DNA of 53,100 nt from CAWUJT01 sp963922715 (GTDB lineage: Bacteria; Pseudomonadota; Alphaproteobacteria; Rhodobacterales; Rhodobacteraceae). This document shows, in pieces, positions 1-9,704 of this stretch (positions are counted from its first letter, which is position 1; the number at the start of each line of letters is the position of its first letter). The translations under genes and the position numbers were made by a program. The notes beneath the pieces are model-generated. The model was given only the letters and a program-made list of their open reading frames with translations. It had not been told where the DNA came from and made no database searches. The stretch is taken from NCBI GenBank assembly GCA_963922715.1, contig CAWUJT010000006.1, forward strand, positions 1 to 53,100, in the 5' to 3' direction.

Positions 1-14
1 TGAGGTTGATATGG

Positions 15-78
15 GAGTGCGCGATTGGGGCGGTGTGGCGCATAAGAAACACCCACGCCAAACTCAAAGCGCGCACTC
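15..78. repeat. Inverted repeat at the 3' end of the small ORF
   Basis: GAGTGCGCG at 15-23 is exactly complementary to CGCGCACTC at 70-78. A second, inner pair is TGGCG (36-40) with CGCCA (56-60). Read on the minus strand, the outer arm lies in the last codons of the small ORF at 64-345 and the structure closes just past its stop. No T-run follows, so a transcription terminator is only one possibility; an mRNA 3'-end stabiliser is another. Confidence 0.4.
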
Positions 79-345
79 TGCACCCAAGCCGAACATCATC
101 GGGCCTGCACTCGCTTCATAGGTGTTGGCAAATTTCAACGATGCTCCACCGATCAAAATGCCACGCCAACTGCTAATTCCATGACCCCTTTCAACCACAA
201 CAGACGCCGGATCACGCAGCCTACATATGAGCCCTGTATTTGCTGCCAAGATACCGAGGAAAAGCACTGTTTTGATAGTAAAAAGGATTATCATCTGGCG
301 TACGCTGCTCAACCTTTTGGCCTTGCGCTTGGGACGAAACGCCAT
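64..345 (-). CDS. Small basic single-pass membrane protein, unknown function
   Basis: This 93-residue ORF has a very basic N-terminus (Lys/Arg-rich over the first 16 residues), then one strong hydrophobic segment at about residues 18-37, then a polar tail with two Gly-rich stretches. That pattern suggests an inner-membrane protein with its basic end in the cytoplasm. It lies 54 bases downstream of lpdA on the same strand and could be read through from it, although a stem-loop sits between them. I do not recognise the family. An opposing ORF at 181-378 overlaps it but has no membrane or domain signature. The membrane-protein pattern favours the minus strand, but the gene remains uncertain. Confidence 0.45.
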   Translation of the reverse strand: MAFRPKRKAKRLSSVRQMIILFTIKTVLFLGILAANTGLICRLRDPASVVVERGHGISSWRGILIGGASLKFANTYEASAGPMMFGLGAECAL

Positions 346-361
346 TTGAAACCAAAGATTT

Positions 362-399
362 GGCAGGGGCGACTGTGAACATCCACAACCTCCCCTGCC
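362..399 (-). terminator. Stem-loop immediately after the lpdA stop codon
   Basis: GGCAGGGG (362-369) and CCCCTGCC (392-399) are perfect 8-base complements and directly abut the lpdA stop codon. A smaller TGTG/CACA pair lies inside the loop. On the minus strand the downstream side is not T-rich, so this is either a factor-assisted terminator or an RNA-stability element. Confidence 0.4.
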
Positions 400-1797
<1,398 letters not shown>

Positions 1798-1876
1798 AGC
1801 GCACCCCCAAGGTATTTGTTTAACTCTAAACTATTTTGCAGAGAGGGTGATTTTGCACAAGATACCACTGCCAAGA

Positions 1877-2452
1877 TCAAACCAACTCTTTCTGAAACTC
1901 CCGCACGATTTCTCCATAGCCCCCAGCCTCCAGAAAAGTTTGTTCAGCTTTTGTGGATGTACGCCCAAGCGCTGCATTACGGAACGGAAACCGCCCGAAA
2001 CGACGGATGATTTCGCGATGCACACGGGCGTGTAAAACCGCCTCTACCCCTTCAAGGCGTGTGGTGATCAAGCGTACGGCGCGTTCTTGATCATAAAGAC
2101 ACTCTGAATGTTCCAGCGGCAAATAGAAAAATTGCCGGGCGGGTGGATCGATTTTCAGATCGAAGCCGCGATCTATGGTTCGCTTTGCCACGGCACGGGC
2201 AAACGGATCACTAGCGAACGCCTGTGCCGAGCCACGAAACATGTTACGCGGGAATTGATCTGTCAACACCAACACCGCTAAAGTGCCCCGCGGTGACGTG
2301 CACCAGCCTTTCAGCCGTCCTGAAAGTGCATCGTGCCACAGAGCTTCAAAGCGGTGTTTGATGTCAGCGTCTAATTCTGGCGTACTTTTATACCAGTCAG
2401 ACGGGCTGCAGTCTGTGAACCAAAAACTCAAAACCTCTTCAAAGCGCTCCAT
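1877..2452 (-). CDS. DUF924 family protein
   Basis: This is a 191-residue soluble protein. The opening pattern (FEEVLSFWF, then DWYKS near residue 20) and the LVLTDQFPRNMFRG block around residues 62-75 are hallmarks of the DUF924 family, which folds as a TPR-like all-helical bundle. No biochemical role is established that I can name. The start is supported by GGGAGAG a few bases upstream of the ATG. It is the gene before lpdA on the same strand, separated by about 80 bases, and could share its transcript. There are no membrane segments or signal peptide. Confidence 0.85.
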   Translation of the reverse strand: MERFEEVLSFWFTDCSPSDWYKSTPELDADIKHRFEALWHDALSGRLKGWCTSPRGTLAVLVLTDQFPRNMFRGSAQAFASDPFARAVAKRTIDRGFDLKIDPPARQFFYLPLEHSECLYDQERAVRLITTRLEGVEAVLHARVHREIIRRFGRFPFRNAALGRTSTKAEQTFLEAGGYGEIVREFQKELV

Positions 2453-2519
2453 AACACTCTCCCATGCGCCACTGAAGTTGCTTTATTTTCTAAGCTGATA
2501 CAAGTAGATTAGCATTCAA

Positions 2520-2537
2520 CTGGCATAAGTGTGCCAG
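2520..2537 (-). terminator. Short hairpin just after the MFS permease gene
   Basis: CTGGCA (2520-2525) pairs with TGCCAG (2532-2537) around a 6-base loop, 2 bases after the stop of the minus-strand permease gene. There is no run of T afterwards, so a terminator role is tentative. Confidence 0.35.
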
Positions 2538-2539
2538 GA

Positions 2540-3805
2540 TCATGCCGCTTCTGTCTCATTTTCTTGGTCTGTGGCCTGTTCCACCCATTCTTCTGCAACC
2601 GCTTCAATCGTAACGACGGTAGAGGTGGGCGCCACAGGGGTATGGGCACTATAATCTTCGATATTGGGGGAGGGACGCTGTGTCATGCGATAGGCAGCAT
2701 AGACCGCCAGCGTGCCAAACAGCCCAACAAGAAAAAGAAAAAATCCAGGGGGGCCGAAAATTTCCATCAACCACCCCGTGACAAGAGGGCCAAAAATGGC
2801 GCCAAAGCCATTGATAAAGAGCAGCCGTCCCGAGGCAGAGGCCATATCGTCTGGTTCGAGAAAATCGTTAGTATAAGCCAAGATCAGCGCATAAAGCGGG
2901 TTGGCCATACCTCCAATCGCGAAAGCCACAACGATGAGCCCAACAAATCCGCCCAAGTCAATCATGCCTGGCAATGCAGCGACAGCCCCGATCACGCTGA
3001 CCCATAAGATCAACTGACGGCGATCCATCCGATCCGAGAGCCAACCTATAGGATACTGAAGCACCATGCCGCCGGTGAAAATCGCACCGACAAATAAGGC
3101 CACCTCAGATGAGCTAAGGTTCACATCCGCACCATAGACCGCCGACATTCCAAAGAGCGCGGAATACATACCGCCCAGAAGAAACATACCCACACAGCCC
3201 AAGGGGGAGACTTCGAAGATTTTGCGCAATGTCATCGGTTTGGTTTGCTCAAACGGTGGTACGGGTGAAATGGTCAACAAAATGGGCGCGAACGATACTG
3301 ATACGAGAACCGATGGCAAAATGAAAAGAAACCAACCGCCCGCATCTCCATAAGCGAAAATCACTTGCGCTGTTACGATCCCACCCGTTTGCACGATCAG
3401 ATAAAGCGACAGAGCTTGCCCGCGCGTCTCATTGGAAGTGGCATTATTCAACCAACTTTCCGCCGCGATATAGACACCGCAGAAACAAAACCCGATGGCA
3501 AACCGCAACACCGTCCAACTTATGGGATCGGTCAACACCGGATAGAGGATCAATCCGGCAGAGATAAATGACCCCAGCGCCGCGAACACTCGCACATGCC
3601 CCACTCGTTTGATCATTTCCGGTACCAGTTGCGAACCGAGTAAAAAACCCGCAAAATAACCCGCCATGACGATGGACATCGCGAAAGTGGAGAATCCCTC
3701 GATCCCGCCGCGCACCCCCAAAAGCGTGCCTTGCAAACCGTTTCCAATCATCAAAAGGAGAATACCCGTAAAAAGGGCCCAGGTGCCACGAACGACATCA
3801 AACAT
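2540..3805 (-). CDS. MFS transporter, YcaD-like
   Basis: This 421-residue polytopic protein has about 12 hydrophobic segments. Features of the major facilitator superfamily include a segment-1 region rich in Gly (LLMIGNGLQG), a central loop near residue 195, and the loop motif GWLSDRMDRRQ. The overall pattern, and a long acidic C-terminal tail after the last helix, resemble the YcaD-like group; the substrate is unknown. The open frame extends to a TTG at 3832, but the ATG at 3805 has GGGAG at good spacing, so I chose that start. It is followed on the same strand by DUF924 and lpdA, but a hairpin separates them. Confidence 0.88.
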   Translation of the reverse strand: MFDVVRGTWALFTGILLLMIGNGLQGTLLGVRGGIEGFSTFAMSIVMAGYFAGFLLGSQLVPEMIKRVGHVRVFAALGSFISAGLILYPVLTDPISWTVLRFAIGFCFCGVYIAAESWLNNATSNETRGQALSLYLIVQTGGIVTAQVIFAYGDAGGWFLFILPSVLVSVSFAPILLTISPVPPFEQTKPMTLRKIFEVSPLGCVGMFLLGGMYSALFGMSAVYGADVNLSSSEVALFVGAIFTGGMVLQYPIGWLSDRMDRRQLILWVSVIGAVAALPGMIDLGGFVGLIVVAFAIGGMANPLYALILAYTNDFLEPDDMASASGRLLFINGFGAIFGPLVTGWLMEIFGPPGFFLFLVGLFGTLAVYAAYRMTQRPSPNIEDYSAHTPVAPTSTVVTIEAVAEEWVEQATDQENETEAA

Positions 3806-3896
3806 ACCGGGCTCCCTTTTTGTTTGATCCAACTATACTGGTGAAGTGCCTCGTTATACTATTCTGGCAACGACGCAGAGGCGTCGCACTAGCCAC

Positions 3897-4949
3897 TTAT
3901 GGCAAAAGAAGGGACGCATCCCCGTAGGAGAAAAAGCGGTAGCGGTGCGCAATTGCATGTGCATAGAGGCGTCTGATACGCTCTGCACCCAGGAACGCGG
4001 AAACCAACAGAATCAACGTGGATTTTGGCAAGTGAAAGTTGGTCATCAAACCATCAGAGACCTGAAACCGAAAGCCTGGATAGATGAAAATATCCGTCTC
4101 CCCTTGCCACGGTGTAACCTCGCCTGTGTTGCGCGCCGCCGTTTCTATCAATCTCAAAGCGGTTGTGCCAACAGGGATCACGCGCCCGCCCGCTGCTTTT
4201 GTGGCCTTGATATCTTCCGCCGCCTTGGGACTGATTTCACCCCATTCGGCATGCATCTTGTGATCTTTGATATCATCGACTTTGACAGGCAGAAACGTTC
4301 CAGCGCCCACATGCAATGTGACTTCGGTGAAGGCGACGCCTTTGTTGCGCAATGCGTCTAACAAAGATGCATCAAAATGTAGTGAAGCGGTCGGTGCCGC
4401 CACGGCCCCTTGGTGACGGGCAAAAATTGTTTGATAGTCATCTTTGTCGTGTTCATCCGCTGCGCGTTTGGCGGCAATGTAGGGGGGGAGCGGCATTGCT
4501 CCGGCTTTCGCCAAAGCCTGTTCAAAAGCCTTGTCCCGAAGATCAAACCGAATGACCGCGGTCTCTCGTTCTCGGGACAACACTACCGCAGTCAGCCCTT
4601 CTTGGAATTGCAAAACATCGCCTGTGGCGAGTTTCCGCAACGGTTTGGCCAAAACGCACCAAACGCCTTCGTCATCAAGACTTTCTGCTAAGGTGATCTC
4701 TATTTTCGCTGTCGAGGCCCCTTGAGACGTCTGCCGCTCTCTCTGTCCGAACAGACGCGCGGGCAAGACTTTGGTGTTGTTGAACACCAGCCGGTCACCA
4801 GGGCGCAGTTCATCTGCCAAATCAAAGACATGCCGGTCTCGGAGGTCATCCCCTTCTGCAACTAAAAGCTGTGCCGCAGAGCGCGGCTTGACCGGGCGTA
4901 TCGCAATAAGCGCCTCCGGCAAATCGAAATCGAAATCCTCTAGCCGCAC
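3897..4949 (-). CDS. queA: S-adenosylmethionine:tRNA ribosyltransferase-isomerase
   Basis: QueA transfers and isomerises the ribosyl part of SAM onto 7-aminomethyl-7-deazaguanine in tRNA, forming epoxyqueuosine at wobble position 34. The 350-residue length matches the family. Recognisable blocks are the N-terminal DFDFDLP start, RPGDRLVFNNTKVLPARL at about residues 49-66, the HVGAGTFLPVK block in the middle and TNFHLPKSTLILLVSAF near the C-terminus. Translation probably starts at GTG (4949), only 3 bases after the stop of the large AsmA-like gene, so the two are likely co-transcribed. No other queuosine gene is in the window. Confidence 0.95.
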   Translation of the reverse strand: MRLEDFDFDLPEALIAIRPVKPRSAAQLLVAEGDDLRDRHVFDLADELRPGDRLVFNNTKVLPARLFGQRERQTSQGASTAKIEITLAESLDDEGVWCVLAKPLRKLATGDVLQFQEGLTAVVLSRERETAVIRFDLRDKAFEQALAKAGAMPLPPYIAAKRAADEHDKDDYQTIFARHQGAVAAPTASLHFDASLLDALRNKGVAFTEVTLHVGAGTFLPVKVDDIKDHKMHAEWGEISPKAAEDIKATKAAGGRVIPVGTTALRLIETAARNTGEVTPWQGETDIFIYPGFRFQVSDGLMTNFHLPKSTLILLVSAFLGAERIRRLYAHAIAHRYRFFSYGDASLLLP

Positions 4950-4952
4950 AAT

Positions 4953-7900
4953 TTACTCATTGATATCTGGGGGTGGGCGGCGAAAAATTTCGCGAAATAT
5001 GCCTGGGGTTAACACAGACAGTGGGTTGACCTGAACCTGAGGGTTAGAGGTTGTTCCCTTCAGAGTATAAGCAATGCCAATCAGCCCTTCATTGCGCCGG
5101 GGCGATAAAAACAAACCAAACAATCCATTGACCAGATAAAGCGGGGACAGCACACCTTGCAGGTCAAACCTTTTGTCTGGCAGGGTATACAGCCCTTCAG
5201 CTGTGATCGCCATCGAGGGGCCGATTGCACTGGCTTGGCGGATCACGATAGTCTCTGGACGCAGCTGAAAATCCACGTCTACATCGCTGAAGACAATACC
5301 TTCACCCGCCAACTGTTGGATAAGCCCAACAATTGACATGGCAGAGAGCAATTCCGCCAAAATAGGTGCATTGCGCAATTGGACATTTTCGATACCGAGC
5401 GTTCCGATATATGTCTTAGCTTGTCCTGTGGGCCGCAGTGTCAGGGTCAAAATGCCATCTTCTGCATTTTGGAACACGCCCGCAGCGCGCAAGATACGGC
5501 CTGCGTCTAAACCGTTAATCACAATTTCCAAGCCACCTTGGGTCGGTAAAACACTACCCTGAATAGGAGCAGCGCCATTCAAAGACGCCTCAAATTGTCC
5601 CCTGATACCACCCCCTCTTTGCGCAAACTGACCTGTGAAATTTCTCAGGACTAGATTTTCGGAAACCACGAGTCTGTCTAAATTCAATGCAATGCTTGTC
5701 TGCGTGTTAGAATTCGCCCCACCTTGTGGGGAACCAAATGTGGCCGCTCCCAAGACCGCGCGTCCCCCCTGAAGAGCAATGCGCGTCTCAGTACCTCGTG
5801 GTATAAGCTCCAGTTGGGTCTGCAGCCATCCTCCCACGGTAAAGGTGCCAAGCGAGAGCCGCGTCAGCTGCCCATTTTCTGTGATCTGAGCAGCGCCCGC
5901 CGCCTCCAAGCCACTGGCTGCAAGGTCAATATCAATTTGCCGCGCGCCGGGTGTTAGTGGTAACCGCACTGTCAACTGTCCAGTTTGATCTCCCGGTTTT
6001 CGCCAACCAAGTTGGGGAATGGCAAGATCAAGACCAATCAGATTGCTTTCAAGAACCATATCCGTAGGCTCATTGGCTTGGAACTCCGCGGCAAATCGCA
6101 TGGCGCCGCTGCCACGAACGCTGCCGGGTGGTAACACCACACCAAATGTTTCCAAAGTGTCAGGATTAAGCCTGATACGTCCGCTCAACTGATTGGGTTG
6201 AGGTGCTTGATCACGCGCAACAATCGGTTGACGCCAGGCGAATGTCAGCGGGATTTCATCAAGCCGCCCCTCCCCTTCGATTTCAAGGCCGCGCTCGTTG
6301 CTTACTGCAATCGTAAGCGCACGCGCACTCAGGTTGCGGTTTTTCACAATGACTGTGCTGGTGATATTGGTAAGCTGCCCTTGAAGATTAAAGGCAACCT
6401 CAGGCAGTTTAAGACCTTTGCGAAGCTCTGTCTCAATACGACCTTGGATCTTGACAAAGCCACTGGCAAGATCAGCTGTACGCCCGCTGCGCGATAAGAC
6501 TTGAAAAGGACGGTTATCAAGAAGGGTCAGCACATCGGGAATAGCCCCCGCCATAGCCAGAGAAATTTCTGCGCGGGCGGGGCGGGATCGGACATCAAAA
6601 ATCGTTAAGTCTGTGCCGCTAATATCAATAGGCGCCTCCCGCCCTGATGGGACTGTGCCAGCATCCGCACGCACAACAAACCTGTTATCATGTAGAATAG
6701 CCGCACCATTGACCTTCTCAGCCGGTGGCAGGTGCCGCAAAAAGCGCACTGTTGCCTCTTCAATCTCAAAGCTGGCGGAAATTTCTGGGACCGCGCCCAA
6801 AGCCACTTGGGACGATTTAACAGAAGCAGCAAGATCGCGCACACGCCCCGAAAGTAAATTTCTGTCCGCCCAGTCGCGCGCTCTGGGGGCAAGATTTTCA
6901 GGCCAGAGCGCAAGGATCGTGTTGACCGAGATACTCGGAGACCGCAGATCGAACAAAGCACTGAGCTGCCCGTCTTGCAGATTGAGCATCCCTTCAGTAG
7001 CCAAGCTCTCTGTGCCAAAGGTAATCACTGCTTGACCAATCTCCATTGAAAATGGGGCGGCATACATGCGCGCTTCTAAAAGACCTGTATCGAAAATAAA
7101 GGGTTGGCTTTGGAAGTCTTCGGGCTCAATCTCAAGCGTATCGAGTTGAAGCTGCAAAATCAGCGGTACATCAGACGCGATCCCGTCCGGCAAAAACACC
7201 TGTCCATGCGACACTGCACGAAACTGGTCAGAACTTATGGAAAGTTCTGAAACCTCAACACGACCTTCACGGGGTCTATAGTGCAAATTCGCCACAACAC
7301 GATCAAAAAAACCGTCCCGCATTGAGGGAAACCGCCCAGGCCCAAGTTCTATTTGGCCTGTCGCATCGACAAGATCTAACTCAGAAGAGAACTGCGCGCG
7401 GGCCTGTCCTGTCAGCGTTGTTCCCAAACTCGCCAAAACATGATCCGGGGCTAACAGATCGGTCAATGCTGAACTGCTGAGTTCTTGCGCTTGGGCTTGT
7501 AATGTCAGCGCGCCATCAGTTTCTCTTTTGAAAGATGCAGAAATCGCGCCCCCAGTTCTTCCGAAACGTGCGGTGATGTCGCTTTTAAAAAAGCGACCGT
7601 CTTGTGGTTTTTCAAAATGAAAATGGCCATAGTCCACATGAAATGTTTTCCCGTGACGCAGGTCTTCCACAGACACAGCCAAATCGGACAATTCGATTTT
7701 TTCCAAAGCGCCAAACAAAGGCTCTTCAAAAACCCTATCAAAAAGCGCCATCGCCTCTGGCAAGGACGCAGGCAGTTCAAAAGCTTGCTCTGGTATTGTG
7801 CCAAATCCCAACAGGATGCGTCCATCAGGTTGACGTTTAAGGCGCAGCTGCGCGCCCTCGATCTGAAACCGTTTCACACGCAAAGCGCCTCGAAGCATAG

Positions 7901-8258
7901 AAGAGAGATCAAGACTTGTGCGCACACGCGGCAGAGTGATTTGGGCCCCGTCACCCACCCCATCAACACGCATCTCTTCTAGGATCAGCCCAAAACGCCC
8001 CATTTCAAGATCATAACCCAGCGAAACACCTGTGAAATCAAGCGTTGCGTCCGTGTACGCAACCATACGCTGGTTCACGGACATCTCAATCCAACCCACA
8101 AGTGACGCAGGAAAAGGAATGGGGATACGTGAAGCAACAATCGCAAGCCCGACAAGCGTCACCACAGGGATCATGATGATGCCTAGGGCGTATCTTCGCC
8201 ATCGTCTTGACCGACGTGTAACTTTTTGCGGTTCTGAGGGGTGCGGGCGGCTTGGCAT
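4953..8258 (-). CDS. AsmA/DUF3971-like envelope protein (YhdP type)
   Basis: This 1101-residue protein has one N-terminal membrane anchor at about residues 24-46, after a basic cytoplasmic start, followed by a very long beta-rich periplasmic region. The composition (repeated short beta strands, many Asp/Asn/Gly turns), the central DUF3971-like block and the AsmA-like C-terminal block (around residues 980-1080, with VDFQLRPETIVIRQ and AEGLYTLPDKRFDL) fit the AsmA/YhdP/TamB class. Members of this class are thought to form hydrophobic grooves that move phospholipid between inner and outer membrane; applying that role here is inference. It is the first gene of a likely unit with queA. The start lacks a clear ribosome-binding site. 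Confidence 0.85.
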   Translation of the reverse strand: MPSRPHPSEPQKVTRRSRRWRRYALGIIMIPVVTLVGLAIVASRIPIPFPASLVGWIEMSVNQRMVAYTDATLDFTGVSLGYDLEMGRFGLILEEMRVDGVGDGAQITLPRVRTSLDLSSMLRGALRVKRFQIEGAQLRLKRQPDGRILLGFGTIPEQAFELPASLPEAMALFDRVFEEPLFGALEKIELSDLAVSVEDLRHGKTFHVDYGHFHFEKPQDGRFFKSDITARFGRTGGAISASFKRETDGALTLQAQAQELSSSALTDLLAPDHVLASLGTTLTGQARAQFSSELDLVDATGQIELGPGRFPSMRDGFFDRVVANLHYRPREGRVEVSELSISSDQFRAVSHGQVFLPDGIASDVPLILQLQLDTLEIEPEDFQSQPFIFDTGLLEARMYAAPFSMEIGQAVITFGTESLATEGMLNLQDGQLSALFDLRSPSISVNTILALWPENLAPRARDWADRNLLSGRVRDLAASVKSSQVALGAVPEISASFEIEEATVRFLRHLPPAEKVNGAAILHDNRFVVRADAGTVPSGREAPIDISGTDLTIFDVRSRPARAEISLAMAGAIPDVLTLLDNRPFQVLSRSGRTADLASGFVKIQGRIETELRKGLKLPEVAFNLQGQLTNITSTVIVKNRNLSARALTIAVSNERGLEIEGEGRLDEIPLTFAWRQPIVARDQAPQPNQLSGRIRLNPDTLETFGVVLPPGSVRGSGAMRFAAEFQANEPTDMVLESNLIGLDLAIPQLGWRKPGDQTGQLTVRLPLTPGARQIDIDLAASGLEAAGAAQITENGQLTRLSLGTFTVGGWLQTQLELIPRGTETRIALQGGRAVLGAATFGSPQGGANSNTQTSIALNLDRLVVSENLVLRNFTGQFAQRGGGIRGQFEASLNGAAPIQGSVLPTQGGLEIVINGLDAGRILRAAGVFQNAEDGILTLTLRPTGQAKTYIGTLGIENVQLRNAPILAELLSAMSIVGLIQQLAGEGIVFSDVDVDFQLRPETIVIRQASAIGPSMAITAEGLYTLPDKRFDLQGVLSPLYLVNGLFGLFLSPRRNEGLIGIAYTLKGTTSNPQVQVNPLSVLTPGIFREIFRRPPPDINE

Positions 8259-8361
8259 TGTTTAGAAAAAGGGGCAGGTCGTCATTATGACCTTTATACT
8301 TGCTTGAAGTGATCTAAGTTTCAAATCTAAAGCTTTAATTATACAAACTGTGAGAGGAACT
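8259..8361. promoter_or_regulatory. Divergent promoter region with an imperfect palindrome
   Basis: This gap separates the minus-strand AsmA-like gene from plus-strand bcp, so it must hold a promoter for each. At 8276-8293 lies AGGTCGTCATTATGACCT: arms AGGTC/GACCT, with 14 of 18 positions symmetric. This is a plausible operator for an unidentified regulator. The bcp side is AT-rich, with candidate promoter elements too weak to assign. Confidence 0.4.
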
Positions 8362-8823
8362 ATGCTAGACATTGGTGATATTGCTCCGGATTTTACCTTG
8401 CCGAGAGATGGGGGAAATCTTGTGACGCTATCTGACTTAAAACCGAAAACCGTTGTTCTTTATTTTTATCCCAAAGATGACACATCAGGGTGCACAAAAG
8501 AAGCCATAGGTTTCACAGAAATGATTGCAGAGTTTGAGACAGCAGGTGCATTTGTCTTCGGCATCAGTAAAGATACCGTAACAAAGCATGAAAAATTTAT
8601 TGCCAAGCACGAGCTTGGCATCCCGCTTTTGTCAGATGCCGACTCAGAGGTGTGTGAGCAATACGGCACCTGGGTCGAAAAAAGCATGTATGGCAAGAAA
8701 TACATGGGTATTGAGCGATCAACCTTCCTTATTGGGGGTGATGGCACGCTCAAACGAATCTGGCGCAAGGTGAAAGTACCCGGCCATGTTTCTGCGGTGC
8801 TTGAGGCCGTACACGCACTTTGA
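8362..8823 (+). CDS. bcp: Thioredoxin-dependent peroxiredoxin, Bcp/PrxQ type
   Basis: This enzyme reduces hydrogen peroxide and organic hydroperoxides in the cytoplasm using thioredoxin. The start at ATG 8362 is preferred over GTG 8350 because GAGAGGA precedes it at correct spacing; this gives 153 residues, the usual size. The peroxidatic cysteine is C44 in DDTSGCTKEA. The second cysteine found 5 residues later in some Bcp proteins is absent, and another Cys lies near residue 92 (SEVCEQYG). The conserved ERSTFLIG strand is present. Its stop overlaps the start of the DUF455 gene by one base (TGATG), which predicts translational coupling. Confidence 0.95.
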   Translation: MLDIGDIAPDFTLPRDGGNLVTLSDLKPKTVVLYFYPKDDTSGCTKEAIGFTEMIAEFETAGAFVFGISKDTVTKHEKFIAKHELGIPLLSDADSEVCEQYGTWVEKSMYGKKYMGIERSTFLIGGDGTLKRIWRKVKVPGHVSAVLEAVHAL

Positions 8824-9626
8824 TGGCTTTGAGTCTTGCGGAACGTGCCGTTGATATCTTACGCACTCCTGACGCGCGCCAAAAAACAGCACTGGCGCGC
8901 GCCCATGCGCAAGACTGGTTTGAAAGTCGTACATCAGGCGGTTTTTTGCCGATAGGAACGGCCACACCACCCGATCAGCCCGCGCGCCCATCACGTCCAG
9001 AATTGTTAGAGCCGAAACATGTGCCAAAACGCAAACCTGGCACAGAGGATGGCAGAAAAGCCCTATTACATGCCGTGGCCCATATTGAGCTAAATGCTGT
9101 CGATCTGCATTGGGACCTCATCGCGCGTTTTTCCCAGTGGGAGCTTCCACTTGGATTTTATGACGATTGGGTTAAAGCCGCCGATGATGAAGCAAAACAT
9201 TTCAATCTCATGGCCGATTGTCTTGAAGAGATGGGCTCATTTTACGGGGATATCCCGGCCCATGCAGGCATGTGGCGGGCAGCACAGGGCACTGCAAACG
9301 ACATTATGGGGCGCTTGGCCGTTGTGCCTATGGTATTAGAGGCCAGAGGGCTGGATGTCACACCAGGCATGATTTCAGTCTTTGAAAAAGCAGGGATGCA
9401 ATCTGCAACCCAAGCTTTGCGCACAATTTATGCAGAAGAGGTGCATCACGTGGCCTATGGCTCTAAATGGTTCAATTTCTTGTGTGGCCGTAAAAACATC
9501 GACCCCAAGCCAGCGTTTCACGCATTGGTCAAACGCTACTTTCACAGCACACTGAAGCCACCATTTAACCAGGAAAAGCGGGCGGAAGCTGGCTTACCTC
9601 CAGATTTCTATTGGCCTTTGACTTGA
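8823..9626 (+). CDS. DUF455 family ferritin-like protein
   Basis: This is a 267-residue soluble protein. Its helices carry the carboxylate/histidine pattern of the ferritin-like superfamily: HIELNAVDLHWD (about 82-93), DDEAKHFNLM (about 120-129) and EEVHHVAYG (about 203-211), consistent with a di-metal four-helix site. These features and the length fit DUF455. The function is unestablished. Coupling to bcp (start ATG at 8823 overlapping the bcp stop) suggests a role linked to peroxide or iron stress, which is inference only. The open frame also offers a TTG one codon upstream, but the ATG overlap makes a better start. Confidence 0.87.
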   Translation: MALSLAERAVDILRTPDARQKTALARAHAQDWFESRTSGGFLPIGTATPPDQPARPSRPELLEPKHVPKRKPGTEDGRKALLHAVAHIELNAVDLHWDLIARFSQWELPLGFYDDWVKAADDEAKHFNLMADCLEEMGSFYGDIPAHAGMWRAAQGTANDIMGRLAVVPMVLEARGLDVTPGMISVFEKAGMQSATQALRTIYAEEVHHVAYGSKWFNFLCGRKNIDPKPAFHALVKRYFHSTLKPPFNQEKRAEAGLPPDFYWPLT

Positions 9627-9704
9627 CGCGTATTTATGCACTCTTGCTTTGAGTGATACGATTTTGGTAGTTTGTAGAACAAGAAAAAATAAGCGGACGA
9701 TCAC

